From G965212025 sp965215765 (GTDB taxonomy: Bacteria; Pseudomonadota; Gammaproteobacteria; Poriferisulfidales; Oxydemutatoraceae): 64,000 nt of DNA. Numbering within the stretch: position 1 is the stretch's first letter; the number at the start of each line of letters is the position of its first letter. Made by a program: the position numbers and the translations under genes. The notes below the pieces were generated by a model. That model ran no database searches. It had not been told where the DNA came from and was given only the letters and a program-made list of their open reading frames with translations. Of this stretch, positions 63,940 to 64,000 are shown one piece after another. The stretch lies in the NCBI GenBank assembly GCA_965215765.1, contig OZ244118.1, positions 2,852,001 to 2,916,000 on the forward strand, in the 5' to 3' direction.

Positions 63940-64000
63940 TCAGTTTTTGTGCTGATCGGAAAGCGGCGGGTGACAAATCATTTGCGCCGTGTTTCCTTCC
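63940..64000 (-). CDS. VOC family gene V6, 3' end only (continues beyond window)
   Basis: The last 20 codons and stop match V1 and V5 (ICHPPLSDQHKN). Whether it is intact cannot be told. It shows that the array continues to the right. Confidence 0.7.
   Translation of the reverse strand, partial: EGNTAQMICHPPLSDQHKN

Larger units (their letters stand above)
45425..64000. repeat. Tandem gene array: unknown family, VOC and bioA 5' fragments
   Basis: Two unit types. Long units of about 2.0 kb (family gene, decayed family N-terminus, bioA 5' fragment, VOC gene, promoter) occupy 45.4-52.1 kb and 61.4-64.0 kb. Short units of about 1.16-1.28 kb (family gene plus about 200 bp with promoter) occupy 52.1-61.4 kb. 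Start-to-start distances are 2.05, 2.03, 2.01, 1.17, 1.28, 1.16, 1.18, 1.20, 1.16, 1.18 and 2.04 kb. Confidence 0.93.

Noticed and set aside
45425..64000. A transposon or prophage as the cause of the array
   Set aside because: No transposase, integrase, terminal inverted repeats or phage structural genes are visible; unit ends fall inside bioA and the family gene.

Overview
The window looks like a gammaproteobacterial chromosome. It carries gene pairs and orders usual in that class: ilvA divergent from rpiA; rplM-rpsI; rph-rdgB divergent from yicC; erpA; hda; and two M16 peptidase genes with rsmD divergent from ftsY. The unusual feature is tandem duplication at every scale: gene ends, whole genes and multi-gene blocks, often with one intact copy beside several broken ones. 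That pattern, plus decayed restriction-modification genes, suggests a host-associated or otherwise relaxed lineage, but this is inference.

Layout. 1-5.7 kb: housekeeping genes (ZIP transporter, ilvA, rpiA, a membrane glutamate-synthase-like enzyme, rpsI, rplM). 5.9-7.9 kb: remnant of a type I restriction locus (hsdR N-terminal fragment) with an ImmA/IrrE-type peptidase fused to a DUF4411 PIN-like toxin domain. 8.0-14.3 kb: rdgB with its 3' end repeated as a 228-bp satellite, rph, yicC, a short asparaginase whose 5' half is repeated three times at 278 bp, a duplicated RDD membrane protein, and erpA. 14.4-18.2 kb: an M23 endopeptidase and a tandem family of unknown proteins (two short copies, one long). 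18.6-25.5 kb: hda with a frameshift in a T9 run, a 2.8-kb mosaic satellite built partly from the 3' end of rsmD, rsmD, and two M16 peptidases.

25.6-45.4 kb: four successive modules lie between ftsY and bioA. The first three begin with a thioredoxin-like gene and a tRNA-Ser copy; the fourth begins with a thioredoxin-like remnant and has no tRNA. Most end with a HEPN-type gene followed by a 3' fragment of bioA. Each carries different cargo: Bro-N protein, DNA methyltransferases, a methyltransferase-HNH fusion, a type ISP enzyme fragment, two DUF4209 proteins. It reads as a tRNA-linked accessory (probably defence) hotspot that was itself amplified. The intact bioA closes it.

45.4-64 kb: on the other side of bioA a second array expands in the opposite sense. 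Its units contain a bioA 5' fragment, a VOC/glyoxalase-like gene (mostly broken), a conserved sigma70-type promoter with an inverted repeat in its spacer, and one member of a family of about 320-residue proteins that I do not recognise. Twelve members are intact here, all on the + strand, and the array runs off the right end. Their N-terminal 80 residues are highly conserved, the middles diverge, and distant copies share blocks, as expected from recombination. This family, with its shared promoter and likely shared regulation, is the best candidate for an undescribed system.
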